Origin: Rugamonas brunnea
GTDB taxonomy: Bacteria > Pseudomonadota > Gammaproteobacteria > Burkholderiales > Burkholderiaceae_D
Assembly: GCF_014042345.1 (NCBI RefSeq)
Contig: NZ_JACEZT010000001.1
Location: 744,001-808,000, forward strand
Direction: 5' to 3'
Length of the DNA: 64,000 bases
Shown here piece by piece: positions 34,159 through 43,533 of this stretch (the stretch's first letter is position 1; each line of letters starts with the position of its first letter). The notes beneath the pieces are model-generated. The model saw only the letters and a program-made list of their open reading frames with translations, did no database searches and was not told where the DNA came from. A program made the position numbers and the translations under genes.

Positions 34159-37100
34159 TTAGTGCGCATCCAGCGCCGTGCCGGGCGGCACGGCCTTGCC
34201 GCCGCGCCCCAGCGCCTTGTTCACGGCCCACAGCACGAGCCGGAACACGAGCCGCACGAACACCAGCGTCAGCAGCGCCTCCACCAGCGTCATCAGCAAC
34301 GCCGGCACCGTGGTCCAGCGCAGTTCGCGGCGGCGGAACTTGGCCAGTGCGCGGTCGCGGGCGATCTCGATGCTGTCGTAGAACGTAGGCACCACCAGCA
34401 GCGTCAGGATGGTCGAGGTGATGGTGCCGCCGATGATGGCGATCGCCAGCGGACGGTAGAACTCGCCGCCCTCGCCCAGCCCCAGCGCCACCGGGAACAT
34501 GCCGGCGATCAGCGCGAAGGTGGTCATCAGGATGGGGCGCAGCCGCATGCGGCCCGCGTACATCAGCGCATCCTCGCGGCCAAAGCCTTCCTGCTCACGC
34601 TTGCGGGCCGCGTCCAGCAGCAGGATGGCGTTCTTGGCCACCAGGCCCATCAGCATGATCACGCCAATGAAGCTCATCAGGTTCAGGGTGCTGCCCGTGA
34701 CCAGCAGCGCCAGCACCACGCCGATCAGGGACAGCGGCAGCGACAGCATCACGGCCACCGGCGCCGTGAACGAGCCGAACTGCATCACCAGGATCAAATA
34801 CATCAGGCCGATGCCCATCACCAGCGCGATCGCCATTTCCGTGAACAGCTCGGCCTGGTCCTTGCCGGCGCCGCCCAGGTCCAGCCCGTAGCCGGGCGGG
34901 AAGTCGATAGCCTTGGCCAGCTTCATGGCGTCGTCCGTCACCTCGCCCGGCGAGCGGCCCTGCACGTTGGCCGACACCGTCACCGTGCGCTTGCCGTTCT
35001 TGTGCTCGATGGTGGACGGACCCTTGCCCATCGTGATGGTGGCGATCTGGTCCAGCGGCACCATCTGGTTGGTGCCGGTCACGGAGATCGGCAGGCGCTC
35101 GATGTTCTCCGCGTTCACGCGATCCTCCGGCGCCAGGCGCACAGCCACGTCGCGCGACTCGCCCGTGGGGTCGACCCAGTCGCCCACTTCCACGCCGGCG
35201 AACGCCACCCGCAGCGATTGCGCCGCGTCGTTGACGGAGATGCCCATCGAGTTGGCCAGACCACGGTTCAGTTCGATCTGCAGCTCGTTCTTCGGATCCT
35301 GCTGCGACAGCCCCACGTCCACCGCACCCGGCACCTGGCGCAGCTTGTCCATGTAGGCGCTGGTGATCTCCATCAGGCGACGCGAATCGGGGCCGGTGAA
35401 TTCGATCTGCACCGGCTTGCCCTGGTTGCCCAGGTCGTCCACCACGGAAATCTCGGCGCCCACCACGTGGCTCAGCTTCTCGCGCAGCTCGGCGCCGATC
35501 TGGAACGCGGTGCGCTTGCGCGTATTGCGCTTGCCGATGTCGAGGTAGATGCGGCCACCGTTGGCATTGATGTTGGAGTTGGTGTCCTTCACTTCCGGAA
35601 TCGCGCGCGCCAGTTCGGCGGCCCGCTCCATCTTCAGGCGCGCATATTCCACGCTGCTCGACGGCGGCGTGCGCACGTCGATGGCGATGGTGCTGCGGTC
35701 GGCCGCCGGCAGGAACGAGGAACCGCCGAACTTCACGTGCAGCACGATCGCGCCGACGAAGGTGCCCAGCGCGATCACGGCCATCCAGCGGCGGTGGTGC
35801 AGCGCCCAGGCGATCACGTGGCCATAGCGGTCGGACTGGTGGTCGAACCAGTCGTTAAAGCGTTGCAGCACCTTGCCCAGGCCTTTTTTCGGCGCCGTAT
35901 GGTGGTCGACCGGGTCGCCCCAATAGGCCGACAGCATGGGGTCGAGCGTGAACGAGATGCCGAGGCTGACCAGCACCGAGCAGGTGACGGTCAGGGCGAA
36001 CGGCCGGAACCACTCGCCCGAGATGCCGGGCATGAAGGCCACGGGAATGAACACGGCGATGATGGAGAACGTGGTGGCGGCCACGGCCAGGCCGATTTCG
36101 GCCGTGCCGTTCAGGGCCGCCGTGCGGCGGTCCGAACCCATCTGCATGTGGCGCACGATGTTTTCCCGCACCACGATGGCGTCGTCGATCAGCACGCCGA
36201 TCGCCAGCGACAGGCCCAGCAGCGTCATGAAGTTGAGCGTGAAGCCGCACAGCCAGACGGCGATGAATGCCGCCACCACCGAGGTGGGCAGGCTCAGGGC
36301 CGTGATCATGGTCGAGCGCCACGAGTTGAGGAAGGCGTACACGACGAAGATGGTCAGCACGGCGCCGAACACCAGCGACTCGATCACGTTGTTCAGGCTG
36401 CGCTGCGACTCGTCGCCGCCGTCGCGCGTGATTTCCAGCTTGGTGCCGGCCGGCAGCGTGGCGTTGATGGCCTTGATCTCGTCGCGCAGGCGGGCCGCCA
36501 CGGCCACGGTGGAGGCGTCGCGCGAGCGCGAGATGGCGATACCGACGTTGGGCTTGCCGCTGCGGATGCTCAGGCCGTTGATCTCGGCGAAGCCATCCTC
36601 GATGGTGGCCACCTGCGCCAGGCGCACGATCTCGTCGCCGTTGCGCTTGACCACCACCTGCTCGAATTCGCGCGGCGTCTCGATGCGGCCCACCAGGCGG
36701 ATGCTCTTCTCATCCAGCGTGCCGCGCACCTTGCCCACCGGGGCGTTGGTGTTCTGGTTGCGCAGCGCGTTGACCACCTCGCCCACCGACACATTGTATT
36801 CACGCAGCTTCTCGGCCTTGAGCAACACCGACAGTTCGCGCTTGAGCGAACCGTTGACCTGCACCTGCGACACGCCATCGACGGCGCGGAAGCGGTCCGA
36901 CAGCGTATCCTCGGCCAAGCGCGAGATTTCCGCGTGGGTCTGGCTGGTGGATGACAGCGCGACCTGCATCACGGGATCGGAGGCCGGATCGATCCGTTGC
37001 AGGATAGGTTCGCGCATCTCGGTCGGCAGCTTGTAGCGCACGGAACCGATGGCGTTGCGGATCTCGTCGGACGCCTCGATCAGGTTCTTCTTGAAGCTGA

Positions 37101-37383
37101 ACTCGATGAAGATGGAGGCCGAGCCTTCATTGGCCGTGCTCTCGATCTTGGTGGCGCCGGAGATGGCCAGCAGCGGCTTTTCCAGCCGGTTGACGATCTC
37201 GCGCTCGACCGTGTCGGGCGAGGCGCCCGGGTATGGCACGTTGACGATGATGAACGGCACTTCCACGTCCGGGTTCTGGTTCACGCGCAGCTTTTTGAGC
37301 GCGAGCAGGCCCAGGCACATCATGGCCACGATCAGCACCAGCGTGGCGATCGGCCGCTTGATACTAAAATCGGATAAGAACAT
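34159..37383 (-). CDS. RND efflux pump inner-membrane transporter (AcrB family)
   Basis: A 1074-residue proton-driven multidrug exporter, slightly longer than the usual 1030-1050 owing to a hydrophobic/basic C-terminal extension. It begins MFLSDFSIKRPIATLVLIVA and has twelve membrane segments in the usual duplicated 1+5 arrangement. The proton-relay Asp pair is in GVLIDDAIVVREN (about Asp400-Asp401). The pump subclass resembles those without a dedicated outer-membrane gene nearby. It follows its adaptor gene by 3 bases; the substrate is unknown. Confidence 0.93.
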   Translation of the reverse strand: MFLSDFSIKRPIATLVLIVAMMCLGLLALKKLRVNQNPDVEVPFIIVNVPYPGASPDTVEREIVNRLEKPLLAISGATKIESTANEGSASIFIEFSFKKNLIEASDEIRNAIGSVRYKLPTEMREPILQRIDPASDPVMQVALSSTSQTHAEISRLAEDTLSDRFRAVDGVSQVQVNGSLKRELSVLLKAEKLREYNVSVGEVVNALRNQNTNAPVGKVRGTLDEKSIRLVGRIETPREFEQVVVKRNGDEIVRLAQVATIEDGFAEINGLSIRSGKPNVGIAISRSRDASTVAVAARLRDEIKAINATLPAGTKLEITRDGGDESQRSLNNVIESLVFGAVLTIFVVYAFLNSWRSTMITALSLPTSVVAAFIAVWLCGFTLNFMTLLGLSLAIGVLIDDAIVVRENIVRHMQMGSDRRTAALNGTAEIGLAVAATTFSIIAVFIPVAFMPGISGEWFRPFALTVTCSVLVSLGISFTLDPMLSAYWGDPVDHHTAPKKGLGKVLQRFNDWFDHQSDRYGHVIAWALHHRRWMAVIALGTFVGAIVLHVKFGGSSFLPAADRSTIAIDVRTPPSSSVEYARLKMERAAELARAIPEVKDTNSNINANGGRIYLDIGKRNTRKRTAFQIGAELREKLSHVVGAEISVVDDLGNQGKPVQIEFTGPDSRRLMEITSAYMDKLRQVPGAVDVGLSQQDPKNELQIELNRGLANSMGISVNDAAQSLRVAFAGVEVGDWVDPTGESRDVAVRLAPEDRVNAENIERLPISVTGTNQMVPLDQIATITMGKGPSTIEHKNGKRTVTVSANVQGRSPGEVTDDAMKLAKAIDFPPGYGLDLGGAGKDQAELFTEMAIALVMGIGLMYLILVMQFGSFTAPVAVMLSLPLSLIGVVLALLVTGSTLNLMSFIGVIMLMGLVAKNAILLLDAARKREQEGFGREDALMYAGRMRLRPILMTTFALIAGMFPVALGLGEGGEFYRPLAIAIIGGTITSTILTLLVVPTFYDSIEIARDRALAKFRRRELRWTTVPALLMTLVEALLTLVFVRLVFRLVLWAVNKALGRGGKAVPPGTALDAH

Positions 37384-37386
37384 GGA

Positions 37387-38559
37387 TCAATTCCCTTTCG
37401 TCGCGGTGTTCGCGGTGGCGGCCGAAGCCTGGGCCGGGTTGGCGGACGAGGCCACCACCTTGGGCACCGTCAGCTCCACCACCTGGCCATTGGCGTAGCT
37501 GGAATTGGGCACGCGCAGCACGCGGTCGCCGGCCGCCAGGCCGGAGCGCACCTCCCACTGGCCGGTGCGCGGGTCGCGCACGCCGATGTTGAGCATGGCC
37601 TTGCTCAGCGTTTTGCCGTTCAGGCGCCAGGCGTAGGACTGGTCGCCCGAGCGCACCAGGGCCGAATCGGCGATCATCAGCGCGTCCGTCACGTCGGATT
37701 CGACGCGCCCTTCCGCGTACAGGCCGGCCACGCCGGGCAGGCGCTTGTCGGCGAATTCCACCAGCACCTCGACCTGGCGCGTGACCGGATTGGCCGACGG
37801 GTCGACGCGCTTGACGCGGCCGGCGAAGTCCTGATTGGCGTAACCGTTGACGCGGAAGCGCACCGGCTGGCCCACCTTGACCACGCCGATCTTGTCGGCC
37901 GAGACCAGGCCTTCAAAACGCATGCTGGACGGGTCGATCACCTTGATCAGTTCCTTGCCGATGGCGGCCGTGTCGCCGCTGGACACCTTGCGGTCGCTGA
38001 CGATGCCGTCGAACGGCGCGCGCACGCTGGTGCGGCTCAGCTGCTGGCGGGCCGACACGGACTTGGCGCGCGCGGCCGCCAGTTCGCTTTGCAGGTTGTT
38101 GCGGCGGATTTCGGCATCCTCCAGCGCCTGGGTCGACACCATGCCCGACGCGCGCAGCGTCTTCTGGCGCTGGAAGGCGCGCTCGGCCTGCTCCAGGCTC
38201 TGGGCGGCGGCGCGGGTGGCTTCCTCGGCCGAATTGAGGCTGTCACGGATGGCCGTCTCGTCCAGGCGCACCAGCACGTCGCCCTTGTGCACGACCTCGC
38301 CGTTTTCCTTCAGCACTTGCAGCACCACGGCGTTCACCTCGGCGCGCAGGTCGGCGCGGCGCTCGGGCTGGATCGAGCCGGTGATGACGGGGCCGGACGC
38401 GAGCGCGTTGGTATCGACCGTCAGCAAGTCTTCCGGCGCCACTTGCAAGGTCACCGCACCCTTGCCGTCCTTGCCCGCCTTGTCCGGTGCCTTGGTGGAC
38501 TTGCCGCAGGCGACCAGGGCCGAGGCGACGGCGAGAGCAACTAAGGTTTTGCGCAACAT
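37387..38559 (-). CDS. RND efflux periplasmic adaptor subunit
   Basis: A 390-residue membrane fusion protein, a lipoprotein by its signal VASALVAC (Cys18). The lipoyl domain (AEVNAVVLQVLKENGEVVHK) surrounds a helical hairpin (about 105-175), then the beta-barrel begins at SVRAPFDGIVSDRKVSSGD. The membrane-proximal domain ends near LTVPKVV, followed by an Ala/Thr-rich tail. It is the first gene of a two-gene operon with the RND transporter and carries no adjacent regulator. Confidence 0.92.
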   Translation of the reverse strand: MLRKTLVALAVASALVACGKSTKAPDKAGKDGKGAVTLQVAPEDLLTVDTNALASGPVITGSIQPERRADLRAEVNAVVLQVLKENGEVVHKGDVLVRLDETAIRDSLNSAEEATRAAAQSLEQAERAFQRQKTLRASGMVSTQALEDAEIRRNNLQSELAAARAKSVSARQQLSRTSVRAPFDGIVSDRKVSSGDTAAIGKELIKVIDPSSMRFEGLVSADKIGVVKVGQPVRFRVNGYANQDFAGRVKRVDPSANPVTRQVEVLVEFADKRLPGVAGLYAEGRVESDVTDALMIADSALVRSGDQSYAWRLNGKTLSKAMLNIGVRDPRTGQWEVRSGLAAGDRVLRVPNSSYANGQVVELTVPKVVASSANPAQASAATANTATKGN

Positions 38560-38783
38560 AAAAAATCTCCGAAATAGATGAACGTCGGTGCGGTTGGAAT
38601 ATTTGTTAAAACTGCAAGGCGCAGAGTATCAACCAGCGCCGTCGGCGCGTCAATCACACAATGGCTGGATTGCCGGTTTCCATGCCTGGAACGCGGAATC
38701 GGCGGATAAACGGGGGAAGGAAGTGAGAATTGGTGAGAGTGTGGCGGCCGCCCGCAAGGAACGGGCGGCGGACGCCGGTGCGA

Positions 38784-39206
38784 TCAGCCGCGGCCGAACA
38801 GCGCGAAGATCACATGGCCCATGGCGATGCCGGTGGCCAGGCCGCCGGCGATCTCGACCAGCGTATGGCCCATGCGCTCGCGCAGCCAGGTGTGGCCGGC
38901 GTCATCCTTGGCCAGCCGGTTGATGGCGGCCGCCTGCTTGCCCACGTGCTGGCGCAGGCTGTTGGCGTCGATGATGACGATGAAGCACAGCGTGACGGCC
39001 ACGCCGAAGGCCGGATGGCCGATGCCCTCGCGCAGCGCGATCAGGGTCGCCATGCTCGACACGACGGCGCTGTGGTTGCTGGGGAAGCCGCCGTTGCCCA
39101 CCAGGTTGAACGCCCACTTGCGGGCGCGCACGCTGTTGATCAGGAACTTGATCGGGCCGACCGTGATCCAGGTCAGCAAGGGGGTAACGAGGTAGGCGAG
39201 ATCCAT
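38784..39206 (-). CDS. Divergent PAP2 (DUF212) family membrane protein
   Basis: A 140-residue inner-membrane protein of the divergent PAP2/acid phosphatase group (YuiD-like). GGFPSNHSAVVSSMATLIAL and IIDANSLRQHVGKQAAAINR are family motifs in which the phosphatase His and Arg are kept in altered context. The gene ends with ATGIAMGHVIFALFGRG. I preferred ATG 39206 with AGGA upstream; ATG 39221 adds five residues. The 224 bases between it and the adaptor gene hold nothing I can identify. Confidence 0.85.
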   Translation of the reverse strand: MDLAYLVTPLLTWITVGPIKFLINSVRARKWAFNLVGNGGFPSNHSAVVSSMATLIALREGIGHPAFGVAVTLCFIVIIDANSLRQHVGKQAAAINRLAKDDAGHTWLRERMGHTLVEIAGGLATGIAMGHVIFALFGRG

Positions 39207-39346
39207 CGGGGTGTCCTTCATGAAAAACGTGGCTTAAGGGTGCCCATCCGGGCGAATTGGCGGCCATTATCGCAGAACGCCATGCTGTCTCGTAAGCAAG
39301 TATTATAAAATCGGGCCACGTCCACCCTTGAAAGCCCAGGAAAGCC

Positions 39347-40432
39347 ATGCAGCATTTCAAATTCTCGTTCGCCGTCACCGTCGTGCTGCTGGGCCTGGCG
39401 GCCTGGTGGGGCTTCCACCACGACGGCGCGGCCGGGGTGCTGCAAGCTGTGTGGATCGCGGCCGTGCTGGGCGTGATGGAAGTCTCGCTGTCGTTCGACA
39501 ACGCCGTCGTCAACGCCTCCGTGCTGCGGCACTGGAACCCGTTCTGGCAGCGATTGTTCCTGACGGTGGGCATCGTGGTGGCCGTGTTCGGCATGCGGCT
39601 GCTGTTCCCGCTGCTGATCGTCGCCTTCGCCACGGGGCTGGGGCTGGTGGAAGTGTGGCACATGGCCACCACCACGCCCGACGTGTATGCGGCCCACCTG
39701 ACGGCCTCGCACGGCCAGGTGGCCGCGTTCGGCGGTGCCTTCCTGCTGCTGGTGTTCCTCCACTTCCTGTTCGACGAGGAAAAGGAACTGCACTGGCTGG
39801 GCTGGATGGAAAAGAAAATGGGCGAGCACGGCACGGACAGCCTGGCCGTGCTGCTGGCCCTGCTGGCCGTGTTTGCGTGCATGGGCGTGGCCAGCAAGGA
39901 AGAACAATTCGGCGTGCTGACGGCCGGCGTGACGGGCGTGGCCACCTACCTCGCCGTGCACTGGATCAGCACGCTGCTGGAGGAAGACCCGCAACCGGAG
40001 GACGACAGCGACGCCACGGAGACCGGCGTGGAAGCGGTGGGCGCCGGCGCCGCCGCGCTGGCGCTGTCGGCCGCCACCCGGGGCGGCATCGGCGCCTTCC
40101 TGTACCTGGAAGTGCTGGACGCCTCGTTCAGTTTCGACGGCGTGATCGGCGCGTTCGCCATCACCAGCGACGTGGTGGTGATCATGCTGGGGCTGGCCAT
40201 CGGCGCCATGTTCGTGCGTTCGCTCACCGTGTTCCTGGTGCACAAGGGCACGCTGGACGAATTCGTCTACCTCGAACATGGCGCACATTATGCGATCGGC
40301 ATCCTGGCGCTGATCATGCTGGCCAGCGTCAAATACGACATCCCCGAGTGGTTCACCGGCTTGTCGGGCGTGGCCTTCATCGCCATTTCGCTGTGGTCGT
40401 CCATCCTGTACAAGCGGCGGCGGGAGCGGTGA
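39347..40432 (+). CDS. DUF475/TerC-superfamily integral membrane protein
   Basis: A 361-residue inner-membrane protein with about nine membrane segments. Two repeated acidic motifs, EVSLSFDNAVVNASVL and EVLDASFSFDGVIGAFAIT, place it in the DUF475 branch of the TerC superfamily, whose members are linked to metal ion transport and tellurite resistance. A Glu/Asp-rich cytoplasmic loop (EEDPQPEDDSDATETG) separates the halves. No ter genes are adjacent. It is divergent from the PAP2-like gene. Confidence 0.88.
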   Translation: MQHFKFSFAVTVVLLGLAAWWGFHHDGAAGVLQAVWIAAVLGVMEVSLSFDNAVVNASVLRHWNPFWQRLFLTVGIVVAVFGMRLLFPLLIVAFATGLGLVEVWHMATTTPDVYAAHLTASHGQVAAFGGAFLLLVFLHFLFDEEKELHWLGWMEKKMGEHGTDSLAVLLALLAVFACMGVASKEEQFGVLTAGVTGVATYLAVHWISTLLEEDPQPEDDSDATETGVEAVGAGAAALALSAATRGGIGAFLYLEVLDASFSFDGVIGAFAITSDVVVIMLGLAIGAMFVRSLTVFLVHKGTLDEFVYLEHGAHYAIGILALIMLASVKYDIPEWFTGLSGVAFIAISLWSSILYKRRRER

Positions 40433-40494
40433 TCGCCGCGCTGGCCGTCCGGTGATAAGATGTCCAACCTTGCTTTAACCCTAACGCGAACTAC

Positions 40495-40866
40495 ATGACC
40501 ACATCCAAACGCATCGTGCTGTCCCTGATCGGCCTGGTGGCCGCCGCTATCCTGCTGTTCTGCGCTTACACCTGGATCACGCTGCACCTGACCTACTCGG
40601 AAGGCGAGCGGGCCGGCTTCCTGCAGAAATTCTCCAAGCGGGGCTGGGTGTGCAAGACGTGGGAAGGCGAAATCCTGCTGACCTCGATGCCGGGCGCGAT
40701 CCCGGAAAAATTCGAATTCAGCGTGCGCGACGACGCCGTGGCCCAGCAACTGCTGGCCGCCACCGGAAAGCGCGTGCTGCTCACCTACGAACAGCACAAA
40801 GGCGTGCCCACCGCCTGCTTCGGCGAAACCGAGTACTACATCGCCAAAGTGCAGATCAGCCAGTAA
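40495..40866 (+). CDS. Small single-pass membrane protein, function unknown
   Basis: A 123-residue protein with one N-terminal membrane segment (IVLSLIGLVAAAILLFCAYT) and a soluble C-terminal part containing YSEGERAGFLQKFSKRGWVC, KTWEGEILLTS, FEFSVRD and LLTYEQHKGVPTACFGETEY. This pattern recurs in uncharacterised proteobacterial and Bacteroidetes proteins that are sometimes misnamed after 6-phosphogluconate dehydrogenase. The enzymatic name is not supported. It follows the DUF475 gene by 62 bases and ends just before a perfect palindrome. Confidence 0.72.
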   Translation: MTTSKRIVLSLIGLVAAAILLFCAYTWITLHLTYSEGERAGFLQKFSKRGWVCKTWEGEILLTSMPGAIPEKFEFSVRDDAVAQQLLAATGKRVLLTYEQHKGVPTACFGETEYYIAKVQISQ

Positions 40867-40873
40867 CAAAAAG

Positions 40874-40949
40874 AAAAACCGGGGTCAGGTCATACCGTCA
40901 CGCAACTTGCGGGCAAGTTGCGTGACGGTATGACCTGACCCCGGTTTTT
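40874..40949. repeat. Perfect 37-bp inverted repeat, bidirectional terminator or mobile REP-like element
   Basis: The two 37-base arms are exact reverse complements separated by only GG. The outer part reads AAAAACCGGGGTCAGGTCAT and the inner part ACCGTCACGCAACTTGC. It lies between convergent genes and its A/T-rich ends can give a T-run on either strand. A stem of this length is far longer than an ordinary terminator. Confidence 0.9.
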
Positions 40950-40965
40950 TGGTGTTTTACTTAGC

Positions 40966-43335
40966 TTAGCGGGCGCGCCACACGGCGCCGACCGTTTCCA
41001 CGCCCTGAGTCAGGCGGCCGATAACGTCACGGGCGATGCTGGCCGATTGCTCGCGGTCCTTGCGGGCGCGGGCGGCGTCCAGCGAGGCGACGCGGGCTTG
41101 CGCTTCGGCTTGCTGGCATACGCCCTGCTCCGCTTCCACTTTCGCTTGCAGCGCGGCCAGCGCGTTGCGCGCGGCTTGCTGGCGGCGCGTTTCCAGATCC
41201 AGCAGTTGACGCTTGGCGGCCGTCATGGCGGCCGTGGTGTCGGCCACCTTGCGCTGCATGGCGGCGTGTTCCATGGCGGCGGCCAGCAAGGCTTGCTGCG
41301 CTTGCGCCTTGTCGGCGGCGGCCAGGCGGGCGGCGTGTTCAGCCTGCTCGCGCTGGCGCATCGCCTCCAGTGCGGCCTGCTCCGCTTCGGCGCGGGCGCG
41401 CGCTTCGGCGGCCACTTGCTTTTCCGCTTCCAGGCGGCTTGCGATGTTCTTGGTGGCGCGCGCTTCGGCGGCCGTGGCCTGGCGCTGCTGGGCCAGTTTC
41501 TGTTCGATCAGTGCCAGCGACTGGCGCTCTGCTTCCACGAATTCGCGCTCGGCCTGCAGCAACGCTTCGGCGGCGGCGGCTTTTTCCTGCTCGACGCGGG
41601 CACGCTCGGCCTGCACCACACCCAGCTCCACGGCCAGACGGGCTTGCGCGGTCAGCGCGGTCGCGGCAGCGGCTTTCTGCTCCGCTTCAATCGCGGTCTG
41701 CTCAGCCATCATGCGGGCGGCGGTCGTTTCCTGCTCGGCAGCGGCGGCCAGGCGCGCGTCGGCTTCGTGCTGCTGGCGCAGCGCGGCGGCCTGGGCCTGC
41801 TCGGCGGCGATGCGGTGCTCGGCGGCGGCCGTGGCGACGCGCTCCGTTTCCATCTTGTCCTTCATGGCGGCCAGCGCTTGCTGTTCGGCGGCGGCGCGGG
41901 CCTGCTCGGCGGCCAGCAGTTCGGCGGCGCGGGCGGCGCTCTGTTCGGCCAGGGCCTGGGCCTGGCTTTGCGCTTCCACGTGTTCGGCCAGCAGGGCGAT
42001 CTCGCGCTGCTCGGCGTCGTTCTGGCTGGCGGCCAGTTCGGCGGCGGCGCGCGTCAGTGCGGCGCGTTCGTCGGCCAGTTGCGCGGCGCGCTGCTGTTCC
42101 AGGCTGTCGGCGCGGGCCGCCTCGGCCGCCGCTTCGTCGGCTACCTGACGCAGCTTGATCTGCTCCAGCGCCTGCGCTTCCGCCTCCACCTTGGCAAGGG
42201 TTTTCAGTTCCGCTTCCTCCTCGGCCTGCACGCGGGCTTCGGCCACGGTGCGCAGCTGGCGGTCCACTTCGATGCGCGCTTCGGTGGCCTGCAGGATGCG
42301 GGCTTCGGCGTCGCGCCGGGCCTGGGCGGTGGTGGTGGCCATCGTTTCCAGCCGTTCGCGCTGCAGGGCGGCATCGCGGATTTCCTTTTCCGTCTGCAGA
42401 CGCAGATGCAGCGACTGGGCGGCGCTGCGCTGCGATTCGGCCTGGGCCAGCGCGATCTGTTCGCGCTCCTGTTCCAGGTGGGCCAGCGCACGCGCTTCTT
42501 CCAGCGCGCGCACTTCGGCGGCGGCGCGGTTGAAGGCCGCTTCCAGAGCGATCTTGTCGGCGCGTTCGCGCTCGATGGTCAGTTCCAGCGCTTCCGCTTC
42601 GGCCTTGGCCAGGTTCTCGGCCGCCTGGCGGGCGGCGTGGGCGTGGCGCTCGCGCTCACGTGCCAGCGTGGCCATGCGGGCGTCCGCTTCGGCGATGCCC
42701 ACCACTTCTTCTTTGGCGGCCTGCACGGCGGCCACGCGCTCGACGGCTTGCAGGCGGGCCTGCTCCGTTTGCGCTTGCAGTTCTTCGGCGGCGCGGGCGG
42801 CTTGCGCGGCCAGCTCCGATTCGGCCGCCATCTGTTCGGCGGCGCGCTTGCGGCTTTCTTCCTCGGCGCGGGCGCGCTGTTCGGCGGCCTGGCGGATGGC
42901 GTTGTCGGCTTCGACGCGGGCGCGCAGTTCGGCCGTTTCCTGCTTGACGGCGTCCAATCGCGCCACGCTGGCCTGGGCGGCGGCGCGCAGCGATTCGAGG
43001 CGGTCGCGGTTGGCGGCGATGGCTTCCTCGGCCGCCTGGGCATTCTGCAGCGCGACGGCGGCGGCGGCGGCGTCCATGGCGGCGCGGTCCTCGGCCAGGG
43101 CGCGGGCGCGCGCTTCGGCGTGGGCCCGGCTCTCGGCGGCGCAGGCGGCCTTCGCTTCCGCTTCCACGCGGGCGATGGCTTCCTGGATGGCGCGCATCTC
43201 CAGCGCGGCGCGCGGCGGTTGCGCCGGCGTGGCGCTCAACTGGTCCTGTTCACGGGCCGGGGATGCGGCCACATCGTCGGCCGAGAATGCGACGGTGAGA
43301 TTGGCGCCTTCGCGCTGAGCCAGTTGTGCTTGCAT
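40966..43335 (-). CDS. Very large Ala/Glu/Arg-rich coiled-coil protein, function unknown
   Basis: About 789 residues, almost entirely a predicted helix from about residue 45 to 750, dominated by Ala, Glu, Gln and Arg with repeated EAxxQAxAE-like blocks. There is no signal peptide, membrane segment, ATP-binding motif or recognised domain. The non-coiled ends are the N-terminal MQAQLAQREGANLTVAFSAD and a C-terminal SIARDVIGRLTQGVETVGAV. Only one Cys is seen near the C-terminus besides one near position 63. It could be a filament or scaffold protein of crescentin or SMC-like shape without the ATPase. An ATG at 43401 would add 22 residues. No partner genes suggest a role. Confidence 0.7.
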   Translation of the reverse strand: MQAQLAQREGANLTVAFSADDVAASPAREQDQLSATPAQPPRAALEMRAIQEAIARVEAEAKAACAAESRAHAEARARALAEDRAAMDAAAAAVALQNAQAAEEAIAANRDRLESLRAAAQASVARLDAVKQETAELRARVEADNAIRQAAEQRARAEEESRKRAAEQMAAESELAAQAARAAEELQAQTEQARLQAVERVAAVQAAKEEVVGIAEADARMATLARERERHAHAARQAAENLAKAEAEALELTIERERADKIALEAAFNRAAAEVRALEEARALAHLEQEREQIALAQAESQRSAAQSLHLRLQTEKEIRDAALQRERLETMATTTAQARRDAEARILQATEARIEVDRQLRTVAEARVQAEEEAELKTLAKVEAEAQALEQIKLRQVADEAAAEAARADSLEQQRAAQLADERAALTRAAAELAASQNDAEQREIALLAEHVEAQSQAQALAEQSAARAAELLAAEQARAAAEQQALAAMKDKMETERVATAAAEHRIAAEQAQAAALRQQHEADARLAAAAEQETTAARMMAEQTAIEAEQKAAAATALTAQARLAVELGVVQAERARVEQEKAAAAEALLQAEREFVEAERQSLALIEQKLAQQRQATAAEARATKNIASRLEAEKQVAAEARARAEAEQAALEAMRQREQAEHAARLAAADKAQAQQALLAAAMEHAAMQRKVADTTAAMTAAKRQLLDLETRRQQAARNALAALQAKVEAEQGVCQQAEAQARVASLDAARARKDREQSASIARDVIGRLTQGVETVGAVWRAR

Positions 43336-43533
43336 AAGTGTTCTCGCTTTCCGCTGCGTCCCGGCACCAACCGGGACTTCTGAGTTGCCATTATCAAACA
43401 TGGCCCTGGCCAGCGGAGCGGCGAGCAGAACGGGAAAAACCCGCTAATTCACGCAAATGGATGTGATATCAGATTTGCATCACAGGTTGGTTTCGATATG
43501 TTTTTCGACTGGTCACGACAGACCGCCCTGCCC

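Noticed and set aside
34153..36954. A 933-codon open frame opposite the RND transporter
   Set aside because: It mirrors a well supported gene and has no recognisable motif.
40495..40866. 6-phosphogluconate dehydrogenase
   Set aside because: The protein is only 123 residues with a membrane segment and has no dehydrogenase motif.
41047..43383. A 778-codon open frame on the plus strand opposite the coiled-coil gene
   Set aside because: Gly/Arg/Leu-rich low-complexity translation is what the reverse complement of Ala/Glu codons gives; no domain is visible.
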